The translations under genes and the position numbers were made by a program. This document shows, piece by piece, positions 52,828 through 62,237 of a stretch of DNA of 64,000 bases. Positions within the stretch are counted from its first letter, which is position 1; each line of letters begins with the position of its first letter. The notes under the pieces are model-generated. The model had not been told where the DNA came from, ran no database searches, and was given only the letters and a program-made list of their open reading frames with translations. The stretch is from Pseudomonadota bacterium (GTDB lineage: Bacteria > Pseudomonadota > Gammaproteobacteria > Steroidobacterales > Steroidobacteraceae): NCBI GenBank assembly GCA_025360865.1, contig JANYBG010000167.1, positions 35,712 to 99,711 on the forward strand, written 5' to 3'.

Positions 52828-53138
52828 GCCAGGACACCGCCCGGGTGAGCGTCCGGATCATGGAGAAGGAATATGTCGTCGCTTGCCCTTACGAGGAGCG
52901 GGCGGCGCTGCTGGACGCCGCGGAGTTCCTCAATGGCCGCATGCGCGAGATCCGCGACAGCGGCAAGGTCGTCGGCCATGACCGCATCGCCGTCATGGCG
53001 GCGCTCAACCTCGCTCACGAATTCCTCAAGGGCAAGGACCGCGAGACCAGGGTCGACAGTGGCGTCGGCCACCGCGTACGCGCTTTGCGCGAGCGTGTCG
53101 AGGGCGCACTCGAGAAAAGCCAGCAGCTCGATCTCTGA
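52824..53138 (+). CDS. zapA: Cell division protein ZapA
   Basis: VSVRIMEKEYVVACPYEERAALLDAAEFLNGRMREIRDSGKVVGHDRIAVMAALNLAHEFL. Confidence 0.95.
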   Translation: MSQDTARVSVRIMEKEYVVACPYEERAALLDAAEFLNGRMREIRDSGKVVGHDRIAVMAALNLAHEFLKGKDRETRVDSGVGHRVRALRERVEGALEKSQQLDL

Positions 53139-53196
53139 TAACTGAACCTCCGCTTCCCCTACAAGCGCGCCGCGCGACCTTGGTGTAGAGTGTTCT

Positions 53197-53390
53197 TGGC
53201 GTCGCCTGCGGTGTTCGACAAGTGGATCGGGTTACCTCGGACCCTAATTGAAACACCCCGGGACTTTCGGCTTGCGCGCAGCGTGTGCAGGTCCGCCTCT
53301 GAGCGGAAAGCCTTTACTGCAGCAGCTCGTCCCACCTGTTGCTCTGGTTCGAGAGCAACGATCCGCACCGGCACAGGCGGGTGACGTCAC
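53197..53390 (+). ncRNA. ssrS: 6S RNA
   Basis: Between zapA and fau as in other Gammaproteobacteria; ends can pair (GCGTCGCCTG..GGTG with CACAGGCGGGTGACGTC); ends approximate. Confidence 0.87.
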
Positions 53391-53992
53391 TTGATTCCCA
53401 AGCCGTTGCCGCCCGCAGGTCACTGCGGGCCGGCCTCGTGGCACGACGCCGCGCGGTCACCCCCGGTGAGCGCGCCCACGCCTCGCGCCTGGTCGCCGCC
53501 AACGTCGATCGGCTCCTGCGCCTGAGGAGCCACTGGCGCGTCGCCGCCTACGCCGCGCTCCCCTGGGAGCTCGACGCCGGTCCCCTCATCGAACTGGCGC
53601 ACCGGCGCGGCTGCCGCGTCTACCTGCCACGCATCGATCGGGCGCGCTCCTCGCGCGCCATGCGCTTCCTCGAGCTGCGCGGCCCCCTGAAGCGCAACCG
53701 CCTCGGGATCGAGGAGCCCGAGAACACCCCCGCGCTCGGGGCTCGCTGGCTCGACCTGGTGTTCCTGCCGCTGGTGGGATTCGATAAGTTCGGCCTGCGC
53801 CTGGGCGCGGGCGGCGGTTTCTACGATCGCGCCTTCGCCTTCCGGCATGCGCGCACTTGCTGGCACGCTCCACGGCTGATCGGGATCGCGTATTCGTTCC
53901 AGGAGCTCGAGCGCATCGCCCCGGCCGCCCACGACGTACCGCTTGATGCTGTGATTACCGAGAAGGGGATCATCCGATGCGCCACTGGCTGA
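53381..53992 (+). CDS. fau: 5-formyltetrahydrofolate cyclo-ligase
   Basis: RRSLRAGLVARRRAVTP; LPLVGFDKFGLRLGAGGGFYDRAF. Confidence 0.94.
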   Translation: MTSLDSQAVAARRSLRAGLVARRRAVTPGERAHASRLVAANVDRLLRLRSHWRVAAYAALPWELDAGPLIELAHRRGCRVYLPRIDRARSSRAMRFLELRGPLKRNRLGIEEPENTPALGARWLDLVFLPLVGFDKFGLRLGAGGGFYDRAFAFRHARTCWHAPRLIGIAYSFQELERIAPAAHDVPLDAVITEKGIIRCATG

Positions 53993-54441
53993 TGAAGACC
54001 GAACCGAGCGCCTTTGGCCTCAAGACCCTGGCCGCGGCACCCCGGCGAACCACCGCCTGGGACGGCGTGCGCAACTACCAGGTGCGCAACATGATCCGTG
54101 ATGAGATGAAGAAGGGTGACCTCGCGTTCCTCTACCACTCCAGCTGCGCGGTGCCCGCGGTCGTAGCCACCATGACGATCGTGAGGCCTGGCTACCCGGA
54201 TCCCACCGCGTTCGATCGCAAGCATCCTCACCACGATCCGGACAGCGATCCGAAGAATCCACGCTGGTACATGGTCGACGTGCGGCTGCGGCAGGCGCTG
54301 CCGCGCCCCATTCCCCTCGATGAACTGCGCGCGCACGCGAACAAGGAACTGAAGGGCATGCTGCTGTTGCGTCCGGGCAATCGATTGTCGATCACGCCGG
54401 TCGAAGCGGCTCACTGGAAGTTCATTCTCTCGCTCGAGTGA
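53977..54441 (+). CDS. EVE domain-containing protein
   Basis: HWLMKTEPSAFG, WDGVRNYQVRNMIRDEMKKGDLAFLYHSSC. Confidence 0.95.
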   Translation: MRHWLMKTEPSAFGLKTLAAAPRRTTAWDGVRNYQVRNMIRDEMKKGDLAFLYHSSCAVPAVVATMTIVRPGYPDPTAFDRKHPHHDPDSDPKNPRWYMVDVRLRQALPRPIPLDELRAHANKELKGMLLLRPGNRLSITPVEAAHWKFILSLE

Positions 54442-54508
54442 TGCGCGCGATGGCGATCAGCCGAGTCGTCACACGCACGCGCACCTAGCACACTCACGCC
54501 GCATGCGC

Positions 54509-54536
54509 TTGTAATTTGGATTCGCGTGTATATACT
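54509..54536 (+). promoter_or_regulatory. Sigma70-like promoter for the 16-aa Lys/Ala ORF
   Basis: TTGTAA (54509-54514), 16-bp spacer, TATACT (54531-54536). Confidence 0.65.
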
Positions 54537-54576
54537 CGGTCCCCGGACTAACCCGTTAATTAATTGGAGAGCCAAC

Positions 54577-54627
54577 ATGGCGAAGGCAAAGAAGAAGGCC
54601 AAGAAGAAAGCTGCGAAGAAGAAATAG
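54577..54627 (+). CDS. 16-aa Lys/Ala peptide MAKAKKKAKKKAAKKK (histone H1-tail-like)
   Basis: GGAGAG Shine-Dalgarno 5 nt upstream of ATG; promoter upstream; stop TAG; 10 Lys and 5 Ala. Confidence 0.65.
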   Translation: MAKAKKKAKKKAAKKK

Positions 54628-54675
54628 GGCCTATGGCTCGGCGGTCGCGTAAGTGATCGCCGAGACTTCTAGGAC

Positions 54676-54705
54676 GACTGTGCCCGCGTACACGCGGGCA
54701 CAGTC
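54676..54705. repeat. Perfect 14-bp inverted repeat after the Lys/Ala ORF
   Basis: GACTGTGCCCGCGT-AC-ACGCGGGCACAGTC; no T-tract on either side. Confidence 0.85.
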
Positions 54706-54744
54706 ACATCTGGGGTCTGTGAAATCACTGTGAATCAAGCGCCA

Positions 54745-55404
54745 ATGACTCAGGACGCCGATGCCAAGAAGCGCCGCGCCGCGCGCGCCGCGCTCGACCT
54801 CGTCCCGGACGCGGCGATCCTGGGGGTGGGTACCGGGTCCACCGTGAACCTGTTCATCGAGGCGCTTGCGCTGCACCCTGACCGGGTTCGCGCGGCCGTT
54901 TCCAGCTCCGAGGTCAGCAGCGCGAAGCTGCGGGCCGCGGGGGTGCAGGTCCTCGAACTGAACGATCTCGCCGGACTCGACCTTTATGTCGACGGCGCGG
55001 ATGAGGCGAACCCGGCGCGCCAGCTGATCAAGGGCGGGGGCGGCGCCCTGACGCGCGAGAAGATCGTCGCCGCCGCCTCCCGCCGCTTCGTGTGCATCGT
55101 CGATGAGACCAAGCTGGTGACCACCCTTGGCAAGTTCCCGCTCCCGGTCGAGGTCATACCCATGGCCCGGGAGCTCGTCGCGCGCGAACTCACCCGTCGC
55201 GGTGGCCGTCCGGTGTGGCGAGCCGGATTCGTCACCGACAACGGCAATCACATACTTGATGTGCATGACCTGACGATCACCGACCCTGTGGGCGTTGAAT
55301 CGGCGTTCAACCAGATCGTGGGGGTGGTGACGGTCGGCCTGTTCGCCGCCCGCCCGGCCGATGTGCTCCTGATCGGCACCGCCGCCGGCGTCGAAACCCG
55401 CTAG
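54745..55404 (+). CDS. rpiA: Ribose-5-phosphate isomerase A
   Basis: [41 protein letters not shown]; alternative GTG start at 54730. Confidence 0.96.
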   Translation: MTQDADAKKRRAARAALDLVPDAAILGVGTGSTVNLFIEALALHPDRVRAAVSSSEVSSAKLRAAGVQVLELNDLAGLDLYVDGADEANPARQLIKGGGGALTREKIVAAASRRFVCIVDETKLVTTLGKFPLPVEVIPMARELVARELTRRGGRPVWRAGFVTDNGNHILDVHDLTITDPVGVESAFNQIVGVVTVGLFAARPADVLLIGTAAGVETR

Positions 55405-55634
55405 ATCTCCGTTGCTCGCGCCGCGCGGGCCCAGCCGTGGGCCGGCCGGCACCCGCCCGGGCTGCCCAGCCCGTGGTTTCAGCAGGTATGCGGGTGCCTT
55501 CAAGCAATCGCTATCCAATCTCTCGCAATCATCACCGAAGATTCACGCGCTTTCAGAAAGCCGTCATGCGCGCGCCGCACGTGGCGCATACCTTGCCTGC
55601 GGTCCTTGAATCCTCAACCTCCAGGAGAACCGCA

Positions 55635-55997
55635 ATGAACATCATCAAGTCGATCCCCGCCCCGGTCCGCCCGGTGACGCTCGCCTCGATCGTCTGCCTG
55701 CTGGGCACCAGCCAGTGCTGGGCGGCGAGTCCGGCGAACCCGCCCACCCAGACCGTGCGCTACGCGGACCTCGACCTGTCCACAGCCTCGGGGGCCAGCA
55801 CCCTGTACCGCCGCATCAAGGGGGCCGCGCTTACCGTTTGCGGCACGGAGGGTGGCTCGCTCGTGGAGATCGCCCACTGGCATGGCTGCGTGAACGCTGC
55901 CATCGGCGAGGCGGTGGCCTCGGTCAACAGCCCGCTGCTCACGGCGCTGTATTCAGGCAACCGGTCCTACTCGGCCACGGCGATGCTTGATAAGTGA
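55635..55997 (+). CDS. UrcA family protein
   Basis: Signal peptide; VRYADLDLSTASGASTLYRRIKGAALTVC...CVNAAIGEAVASVNSPLLTALY. Confidence 0.88.
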   Translation: MNIIKSIPAPVRPVTLASIVCLLGTSQCWAASPANPPTQTVRYADLDLSTASGASTLYRRIKGAALTVCGTEGGSLVEIAHWHGCVNAAIGEAVASVNSPLLTALYSGNRSYSATAMLDK

Positions 55998-56008
55998 GTG
56001 CTTCGCGG

Positions 56009-56037
56009 GCACCCCCCGGGCATTCGCCGGGGGGTGC
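56009..56037 (+). terminator. Hairpin following UrcA gene
   Basis: GCACCCCCCGG-GCATTCG-CCGGGGGGTGC; no strong T-tract. Confidence 0.55.
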
Positions 56038-56245
56038 GGTCGGCGGGGGTCAGGAGGGCGTTTGCGCTGTTGGGGGCTGCTACCAGCACAGCGCCAGTGG
56101 CGCCGTCGCCGCGGTGACGAGCCCCAGCCGCGGCGCGCCGCCCCGGGGCGTCACTGAGGGAACACAGAGCCCCCGCGTTCGCGCGGGCCACGTGGTTTCG
56201 GGAAAAGAGGATCCGCGCCCGCGCTGCGCGCGGTCGACCGGCGAA

Positions 56246-56275
56246 AACAAGAAGGCCCGCTGGAAGCGGGCCTTT
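56246..56275 (-). terminator. Terminator-like hairpin downstream of tRNA-Gln
   Basis: Reverse strand AAAAGGCCCGCTTCCAGCGGGCCTTCTTGTTTT. Confidence 0.7.
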
Positions 56276-56281
56276 TCGTGT

Positions 56282-56355
56282 TGGCTGGGGGACTAGGATT
56301 CGAACCTAGGTAAACGGAGTCAGAGTCCGTTGTCCTACCACTAGACGATCCCCCA
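56282..56355 (-). tRNA. tRNA-Gln(CTG)
   Basis: Reverse strand TGGGGGATCGTCTAGTGGTAGGACAACGGACTCTGACTCCGTTTACCTAGGTTCGAATCCTAGTCCCCCAGCCA; anticodon CTG, encoded CCA. Confidence 0.96.
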
Positions 56356-56415
56356 AGGTGGCGGGACATCGAATCGCGCGACGGACCGCGGCATTAGCCG
56401 CGATCCGTCGCCAAC

Positions 56416-56814
56416 TCAACGCTTCGAGTACTGCGGTCCGCGGCGGGCCTTGCGACGTCCGACCTTCTTGCGCTCGACCTCGCGCGCGTCGCGCGTGACG
56501 AACCCGGCGGCGCGCAGGGTCTTGCGCAGCGTCTCGTCGTGCTTGATGAGGGCGCGCGTGATGCCGTGGCGGATGGCCCCGGCCTGGCCGGTGATCCCGC
56601 CGCCGTCGACCTTGACGGTGATGTCGAAGGTACTCATGAGGTTCACCGCCTCAAGGGGCTGGCGAACGATCATGCGGCCGGTCTCGCGACCGAAGAACTC
56701 ATCGAGCGTACGGTCGTTCACCGTGATGGTGCCCTTGCCGGGCTTGAGGTAGACGCGCGCGGTGGCGGTCTTGCGACGGCCGGTGCCGTAGTGATTGTGC
56801 TGGGTCGCTGGCAT
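56416..56814 (-). CDS. rpsI: 30S ribosomal protein S9
   Basis: [18 protein letters not shown]...C-terminal [12 protein letters not shown]. Confidence 0.98.
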   Translation of the reverse strand: MPATQHNHYGTGRRKTATARVYLKPGKGTITVNDRTLDEFFGRETGRMIVRQPLEAVNLMSTFDITVKVDGGGITGQAGAIRHGITRALIKHDETLRKTLRAAGFVTRDAREVERKKVGRRKARRGPQYSKR

Positions 56815-56825
56815 TGAATACGGTC

Positions 56826-57257
56826 CTATTGAATCTCGAGCGGCTTGGGCTGCTGCGCCTGGTGGGGATGCTCGGCGCCCCCGAATACGTGCAGCTTCTT
56901 GAACATGCGGCGGCCGAGCGGGCCCTTCGGCAGCATGCCCTTCACCGCGAACTCGACCGCCCGCTCCGGGTGCTCGGCGAGCAGCTTGTCGAGGGCGATC
57001 GACTTGATGCCACCGATGAAGCCGGTGTGGCGGTAGTACATCTTGTCGGTGAGCTTGCGGCCGGTGACGCGCACTTTCTGCGCATTCAGCACCACGAGGT
57101 GATCGCCCATGTCCACGTGCGGGCTGTAATCAGCCTTGTGCTTGCCCTTGAGGCGATGGGCCAGCTGGGTGGCCAGGCGGCCGAGGGTCTTATCGGTCGC
57201 GTCGACGACGAACCAATCGCCACGCACGGTGGCGGAATTGGCAAATACGGTCTTCAT
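56826..57257 (-). CDS. rplM: 50S ribosomal protein L13
   Basis: [45 protein letters not shown]. Confidence 0.98.
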   Translation of the reverse strand: MKTVFANSATVRGDWFVVDATDKTLGRLATQLAHRLKGKHKADYSPHVDMGDHLVVLNAQKVRVTGRKLTDKMYYRHTGFIGGIKSIALDKLLAEHPERAVEFAVKGMLPKGPLGRRMFKKLHVFGGAEHPHQAQQPKPLEIQ

Positions 57258-57445
57258 AACTCACTCGTTGGCAGTGGCCCGCTGTTCAGGGGAACCCTTC
57301 ACATCCGGGGCCAAAAAAAGGCGGGAAAGTGTACTCAAGGGGGCCCCCCATTGCAAAGGCCCTCGCCGCTGGAGCTGTCCGGGGCCCGCCGGGCGCCCGA
57401 AGGGGGTTAAGGGACCGTTATACCCCTATAATACCCACCTTAGAT

Positions 57446-58084
57446 ATGGAGTCCGGTCGCCCTATCGACTCAGCCATCGCCGTCGCCGATCGCGCCCTGC
57501 GATTGGTGTTCGCGCCGGCCCGCTCAACCCGCCCGGTCCCGGGGACGGGCGGCAACACCTCTGAAGTCCTGCCCGACGCCGAACGACGCGTTAGCGCGGC
57601 GTTGATGCGCGTCAATCACACCGGGGAACTGGCCGCTCAGGCGCTGTACCACGGACAGGCGCTCATGGCCCGCTCCGACAGCACGCGCGCGCTTCTGCTC
57701 GAGGCGGCGCGCGGGGAATCCGATCACCTCGCTTGGTGCGAAGCACGGCTAAGGGAACTAGCGGCGCGTCCGAGCCTGCTCAATCCGCTGTGGTACGCCG
57801 GTTCCTTCGCCATCGGCGCTCTGACCGCGGCGATGGGCGATGCCACGAGCCTGGGGTTCGTCGCCGAGACCGAACGTCAGGTCGAGGGCCATCTCGATGA
57901 TCACCTCGGCAGACTCCCGGCGAGTGATGCCCGCAGCCGTGCCATACTTGAAACCATGCGAGTGGAGGAGATCGCGCACGGGGCGAGCGCGACTAACGCC
58001 GGTGGTGTCACTTTGCCCGCGCCGTTGCGAGCGCTGATGCGCCACACCGCCCGTGTCATGACGGGGACCGCGTACTGGATCTGA
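57446..58084 (+). CDS. coq7: 2-polyprenyl-3-methyl-6-methoxy-1,4-benzoquinone monooxygenase
   Basis: MRVNHTGELAAQALYHGQAL, EESDHLAW-like GESDHLAWCEARLREL, GFVAETERQVEGHLDDHL, MRVEEIAHG. Confidence 0.95.
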   Translation: MESGRPIDSAIAVADRALRLVFAPARSTRPVPGTGGNTSEVLPDAERRVSAALMRVNHTGELAAQALYHGQALMARSDSTRALLLEAARGESDHLAWCEARLRELAARPSLLNPLWYAGSFAIGALTAAMGDATSLGFVAETERQVEGHLDDHLGRLPASDARSRAILETMRVEEIAHGASATNAGGVTLPAPLRALMRHTARVMTGTAYWI

Positions 58085-58143
58085 TAACGTCCGCCATAGA
58101 CGCGGGCGCGTTTACATTAAAAGAGTATTTCTGGGGAGCCGGT

Positions 58144-58908
58144 ATGGAAGAAAACGTTAAGCCGTTGAGCGAGATACCCGCGATCAACCGGTTCTTGAGC
58201 TATTGCCGCATCCGCGCGGTCCCATCCAAGACGGTTGTCATCCACGCCGGCGACCTGCCCGATGTCCTCTACTACATCATCAGCGGCTCGGTCGAGGTGA
58301 TGATCGAGGATGAGGAAGGCAACGAGATGGTCCTCGCCTACCTCAACCGCGGCCAGTTCTTCGGCGAGATGGGCCTGTTCTACGAACAGCCGACCCGCAG
58401 CGCCTGGGTGCGCACCCGCAATCAGTGCGAACTCGCCGAGATGACCTACCCGCGCTTCCGCCAGATCGCCGCGGAAAGTCCCGGGCTGGTGTTTGAACTG
58501 GCTACCCAGCTGGCCACGCGCCTGGATCGCACCAATCGCAAGCTCGGCGACCTCGCCTTCGTCGATGTCACCGGCCGGGTGGCCCACGCCATCATGGACC
58601 TGTGCGGGGAACCGGACGCCATGACCCACCCGGAAGGGATGCAGATCAAGGTGAGTCGCCAGGAGCTGTCGCGCCTGGTGGGATGCTCACGCGAGATGGC
58701 CGGACGTGTGCTCAAGGTGCTCGAGGAGCAGGGCCTGCTGCGCGCCACCGGCAAGACGATCGTGGTGTTCAACGCGCGCCCGAAGATGAAGACGCGCCCC
58801 GTCATCGTGCCGGCGAAGCCCGGAACCGCGGCCGTCAAGGCGAGTCCGGTCAGCAGCCGCGATGAGGACGATGATGAGGATGATGATGACGAGGACGAGG
58901 ACGAATAA
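58144..58908 (+). CDS. crp: CRP-family global regulator (Vfr/Clp-like) with acidic C-terminal tail
   Basis: cNMP domain (GQFFGEMGLFYEQPTRSAWVRT), HTH VSRQELSRLVGCSREMAGRVLKVLEEQGLL, C-terminal DEDDDEDDDDEDEDE. Confidence 0.93.
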   Translation: MEENVKPLSEIPAINRFLSYCRIRAVPSKTVVIHAGDLPDVLYYIISGSVEVMIEDEEGNEMVLAYLNRGQFFGEMGLFYEQPTRSAWVRTRNQCELAEMTYPRFRQIAAESPGLVFELATQLATRLDRTNRKLGDLAFVDVTGRVAHAIMDLCGEPDAMTHPEGMQIKVSRQELSRLVGCSREMAGRVLKVLEEQGLLRATGKTIVVFNARPKMKTRPVIVPAKPGTAAVKASPVSSRDEDDDEDDDDEDEDE

Positions 58909-58941
58909 CCGCGCCGGCGCGCCCGCGCGCGCCGCCCGGAC

Positions 58942-59613
58942 TCAGCGCCCGATCTGCTCGCGCAGCTCGCGGATAGTGCGCGCGTAGTCGCCACTGCCGA
59001 AGATCGCGGATCCCGCCACGAACGTGTCGGCGCCGGCCTGAGCCGCGGCGCGAATGTTGCCCGTCTTGATGCCCCCGTCCACCTCCAGCCGCACGGCGCG
59101 GCCACTGGCGTCGATGCGACGGCGCGCATCCTCAAGCTTGCGCAGCGTGGTCGGGATGAAGTTCTGCCCGCCGAAGCCCGGATTGACCGACATGATCAGC
59201 ACCAGGTCCAGGAACTCGAGCGTGTAATCGAGGTAGTCGAGCGGGGTCGCCGGGTTGAACACCAGACCCGGCCGGCAACCCTGCTCGCGGATCAACGAGA
59301 TGGTGCGGTCGATGTGTTCGGTCGCCTCGGGGTGGAAGCTGATGAAGGTCGCCCCGGCGGCGGCGAACTCCGGGACGATGCGGTCCACCGGGCTCACCAT
59401 CAGGTGCACGTCGATCGGCGCCTTGACGCCGTGCTTGCGCAAGGCCTCGCACACCAGCGGGCCGATGGTCAGGTTCGGCACGTAGTGATTGTCCATGACA
59501 TCGAAGTGCACGATGTCCGCGCCCGCCTCAAGCACCGCGTCGACTTCCGCGCCCAGCCGCGCGAAATCAGCGGACAGGATCGAAGGAGCAATCCAAGCAG
59601 GTTCCATGCCCAT
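58942..59613 (-). CDS. rpe: Ribulose-phosphate 3-epimerase
   Basis: [44 protein letters not shown]. Confidence 0.97.
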   Translation of the reverse strand: MGMEPAWIAPSILSADFARLGAEVDAVLEAGADIVHFDVMDNHYVPNLTIGPLVCEALRKHGVKAPIDVHLMVSPVDRIVPEFAAAGATFISFHPEATEHIDRTISLIREQGCRPGLVFNPATPLDYLDYTLEFLDLVLIMSVNPGFGGQNFIPTTLRKLEDARRRIDASGRAVRLEVDGGIKTGNIRAAAQAGADTFVAGSAIFGSGDYARTIRELREQIGR

Positions 59614-59625
59614 GAGTCTAGCGCA

Positions 59626-60522
59626 TCAGGCCGCGGGGCCCGTCAGGCGCGCCAGGGCTTCGCGGTACTTCTCGCTCGTGCGCGCGATGACCTGCTGGGG
59701 CAACTTCGGACCGGGGGCCTTCTTGTCCCAATTGAGCGTCTCCAGGTAGTCGCGCACGTACTGCTTATCGAAGCTCGGCGGACTGGTGCCCACCTGGTAC
59801 GTGTCCGCTGGCCAGAAACGCGATGAGTCCGGCGTCACCACCTCGTCAATGAGGATGAGTGCGCCAGCCTCATCCACGCCGAACTCGAACTTGGTGTCGG
59901 CGATGATGATGCCGCGACGCCGCGCATGCTCGACCGCGAAGCCGTACAGCGCGAGCGCGGCGTCGCGTACCTGGCCTGCCAGCTGCGCGCCGACCAGGGC
60001 GGTGCAGGCCGCGAAATCGATGTTCTCGTCGTGGGCGCCGGCCGTGGCCTTGTAGGCAGGCGTGAAGATGGGCTGCGGCAGCTTCTCGGCCTGCCTGAGC
60101 CCTGGCGGCAGCGTGCTGCCGCACAGGCGGCCGTCCACCTGGTAGTCCTTCCAGCCCGAGCCGATCAGGTAGCCGCGCACCACCGCCTCGATCGGCAGCG
60201 CCTTGAGGCGCCGCACCACGACCGAGCGGCCGGCCAGCAGCGCGCGCTCGGCGTCATCGCGCGCGAGCGCGAGCGGATCACGCCCGGTGAGGTGGTTCGG
60301 CACCAAGGACCGCGTGCGCTCGAACCAGAAGTTCGAGATGCCGTTGAGCACGAGCCCCTTGTCGGGTATCGGGTCGGGCAGCACCACATCGAAGGCGGAC
60401 AGGCGGTCGCTGGTGACGATGAGCAGCGTCGCGGCGTCGATGGCGTACACATCGCGCACCTTGCCCTCGTGGATGCGCTCGAGCCCCTTGAGCTGGGTGC
60501 GGTAGACCGTGGGTGCTGGCAT
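59626..60522 (-). CDS. purC: Phosphoribosylaminoimidazolesuccinocarboxamide synthase
   Basis: [55 protein letters not shown]. Confidence 0.97.
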   Translation of the reverse strand: MPAPTVYRTQLKGLERIHEGKVRDVYAIDAATLLIVTSDRLSAFDVVLPDPIPDKGLVLNGISNFWFERTRSLVPNHLTGRDPLALARDDAERALLAGRSVVVRRLKALPIEAVVRGYLIGSGWKDYQVDGRLCGSTLPPGLRQAEKLPQPIFTPAYKATAGAHDENIDFAACTALVGAQLAGQVRDAALALYGFAVEHARRRGIIIADTKFEFGVDEAGALILIDEVVTPDSSRFWPADTYQVGTSPPSFDKQYVRDYLETLNWDKKAPGPKLPQQVIARTSEKYREALARLTGPAA

Positions 60523-60581
60523 GCAATTGGTACTATAGCGGCCCCTCGGGCCTCCGACACCCTCAGGACCGCACCCCTCAC

Positions 60582-61394
60582 ATGGGCATCAAGTGGATCG
60601 GCAAACTGGCCGGCGGCCTGCTCGGCGGCATGGTCATGGGGCCGATCGGCGCGGCGCTGGGTGTGCTCGTCGGCCACCAGATCGACGAACAAGGCGCAGG
60701 CGCCCATCCCGCCCTCACCGGCGATGATGTCGCCGCGATCGGCGAGCGCTTCTTCCGCGCGACCTTCCGCGTCATGGGGTATCTGGCCAAGGCCGACGGG
60801 CGTGTGTCCGAGGAGGAGATCGCCGCGGCGCGGACCGTCATGACGGACCTGCGCCTCGGCCCGGACCAGGTGCGCGAGGCGATCGCCTGCTTCAGGACCG
60901 GCAAGCGGGGCGATTTCGACTGCGCCGCTGAGATGGCAGCGCTCGGCCACGCCTGCCAGGGACGCCCGGACCTCGCGCGGATCTTCCTCGAGATCCAGGT
61001 GCGCGCGGCCCTCGCGGGCAACAACCTCGAGGGCCCGGTGCGCGCGCTCCTGGGCCAGGTCGGGGCGGCCCTGGATGTCTCGGCGTTCGAGTTCGCGCAT
61101 ATCGAGGCGGTGCTGCGCATCCAGCGCGGCGGTGCGCGCCCGGGCCAGTCCCAGGGCGCCGGGGCGCGCTCGGCGGATGTCGCGCTGCAGGAGGCCTATC
61201 GCGTGCTCGAGACCAGCGCGGCCGCGAGCAACGAGGACGTCTCCAAGGCGTACCGCCGCCAGCTGCAGCGTCATCACCCGGATAAGCTCAAGGCCAACGG
61301 CCTGCCCGATTCCATGATGGCGCACGCCAAGCAGCGCACGCAGCAGATCATCGAGGCGTGGGACCTGGTGCGCGAACGGCGCGGGATGCGCTAG
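60582..61394 (+). CDS. djlA: Membrane-anchored DnaJ-like co-chaperone DjlA
   Basis: Gly-rich N-terminal TM, TerB-like middle, C-terminal J-domain with QRHHPDKL. Confidence 0.92.
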   Translation: MGIKWIGKLAGGLLGGMVMGPIGAALGVLVGHQIDEQGAGAHPALTGDDVAAIGERFFRATFRVMGYLAKADGRVSEEEIAAARTVMTDLRLGPDQVREAIACFRTGKRGDFDCAAEMAALGHACQGRPDLARIFLEIQVRAALAGNNLEGPVRALLGQVGAALDVSAFEFAHIEAVLRIQRGGARPGQSQGAGARSADVALQEAYRVLETSAAASNEDVSKAYRRQLQRHHPDKLKANGLPDSMMAHAKQRTQQIIEAWDLVRERRGMR

Positions 61395-62197
61395 CGGCGG
61401 GCGACCCACTCCGCGATGACACCCTGGATCGCCCGCACGCCCTCGGTCAGGGCCGCGGGGCCGGGCTGCAGGATGATCGATGACTTGATCTCGCGCAGGT
61501 AACCATCGCGCACGGCCGGGATACCTTCCCAGCCGGGGCGCGCGGCCAGCGTCAGCGGGCGGAATTTCTTGCCGCACCAGGACGCCAGCACAATATCCGG
61601 CGCACGCCGCGCCACCTCCAGCCGGTCGGCGATGATCCGGTCGCGCCCGAGCGACTTGCCAGCCAGTTCCGGGAAGCACTCCTCGCCGCCGGCCAGTGTC
61701 ACCAGCTCGGATACCCAGCCGATCCCGCTGATGAGTGGGTCGTCCCACTCCTCGAAGTAGACGCGGGGGCGGCGCGCGAAGCTTGCGGCCCGCGCGCGCA
61801 CTTCGTCGAGCCCCGACTGGAGCTCGCGCGCCAGCGCCACGGCCTTCGCCTCGCAGCCGATCATCCCGCCCAGCGTGCGCACCATGCGCAGGATCTCCGC
61901 GACGCTGCGATGGTTGAAGACGTGTACCTCCAGACCCGCGCGGATGAGCTCGGCGGCGATATCGGCCTGCAGGTCGGAGAAACCCAGCACAAGATCGGGT
62001 TTGAGCGCGATGATGCGGTCCGTCTTGGCGCTGGTGAAGGCGGAGACCCTCGGCTTCTCGCGCCGTGCGCGCGGCGGGCGCACGGTGAAGCCGGAGATAC
62101 CCACAATGCGCCAGTCCTCGCCCAGCAGGTACAGCGTCTCGGTCGTCTCCTCGGTCAGGCAGACGATTCGTTGTGGGAATCCTGAAATCCGGGTCAT
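61391..62197 (-). CDS. Cobalamin/siderophore-type periplasmic-binding fold protein (BtuF-like), no evident signal peptide
   Basis: RIVCLTEETTETLYLLGEDWRIVGISGFT...KPDLVLGFSDLQADIAAEL. Confidence 0.85.
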   Translation of the reverse strand: MTRISGFPQRIVCLTEETTETLYLLGEDWRIVGISGFTVRPPRARREKPRVSAFTSAKTDRIIALKPDLVLGFSDLQADIAAELIRAGLEVHVFNHRSVAEILRMVRTLGGMIGCEAKAVALARELQSGLDEVRARAASFARRPRVYFEEWDDPLISGIGWVSELVTLAGGEECFPELAGKSLGRDRIIADRLEVARRAPDIVLASWCGKKFRPLTLAARPGWEGIPAVRDGYLREIKSSIILQPGPAALTEGVRAIQGVIAEWVARR

Positions 62198-62237
62198 GAA
62201 ACACCGCGGCCGCCAATGGTCACTGTATCCTTAAGCC

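Noticed and set aside
55405-55634. GC-rich palindromes between rpiA and the UrcA gene (e.g. GGGCTGCCCAGCCC)
   Set aside because: Short, expected at this GC content, and not distinguishable from an ordinary terminator region.
55998-56281. Possible small ORF or RNA between UrcA and tRNA-Gln
   Set aside because: No SD-supported ORF with recognisable content; only terminator-like hairpins could be supported.
60165-62216. 683-aa minus-strand ORF spanning djlA and the BtuF-like gene
   Set aside because: Overlaps three recognisable genes in wrong frames; high-GC artefact.
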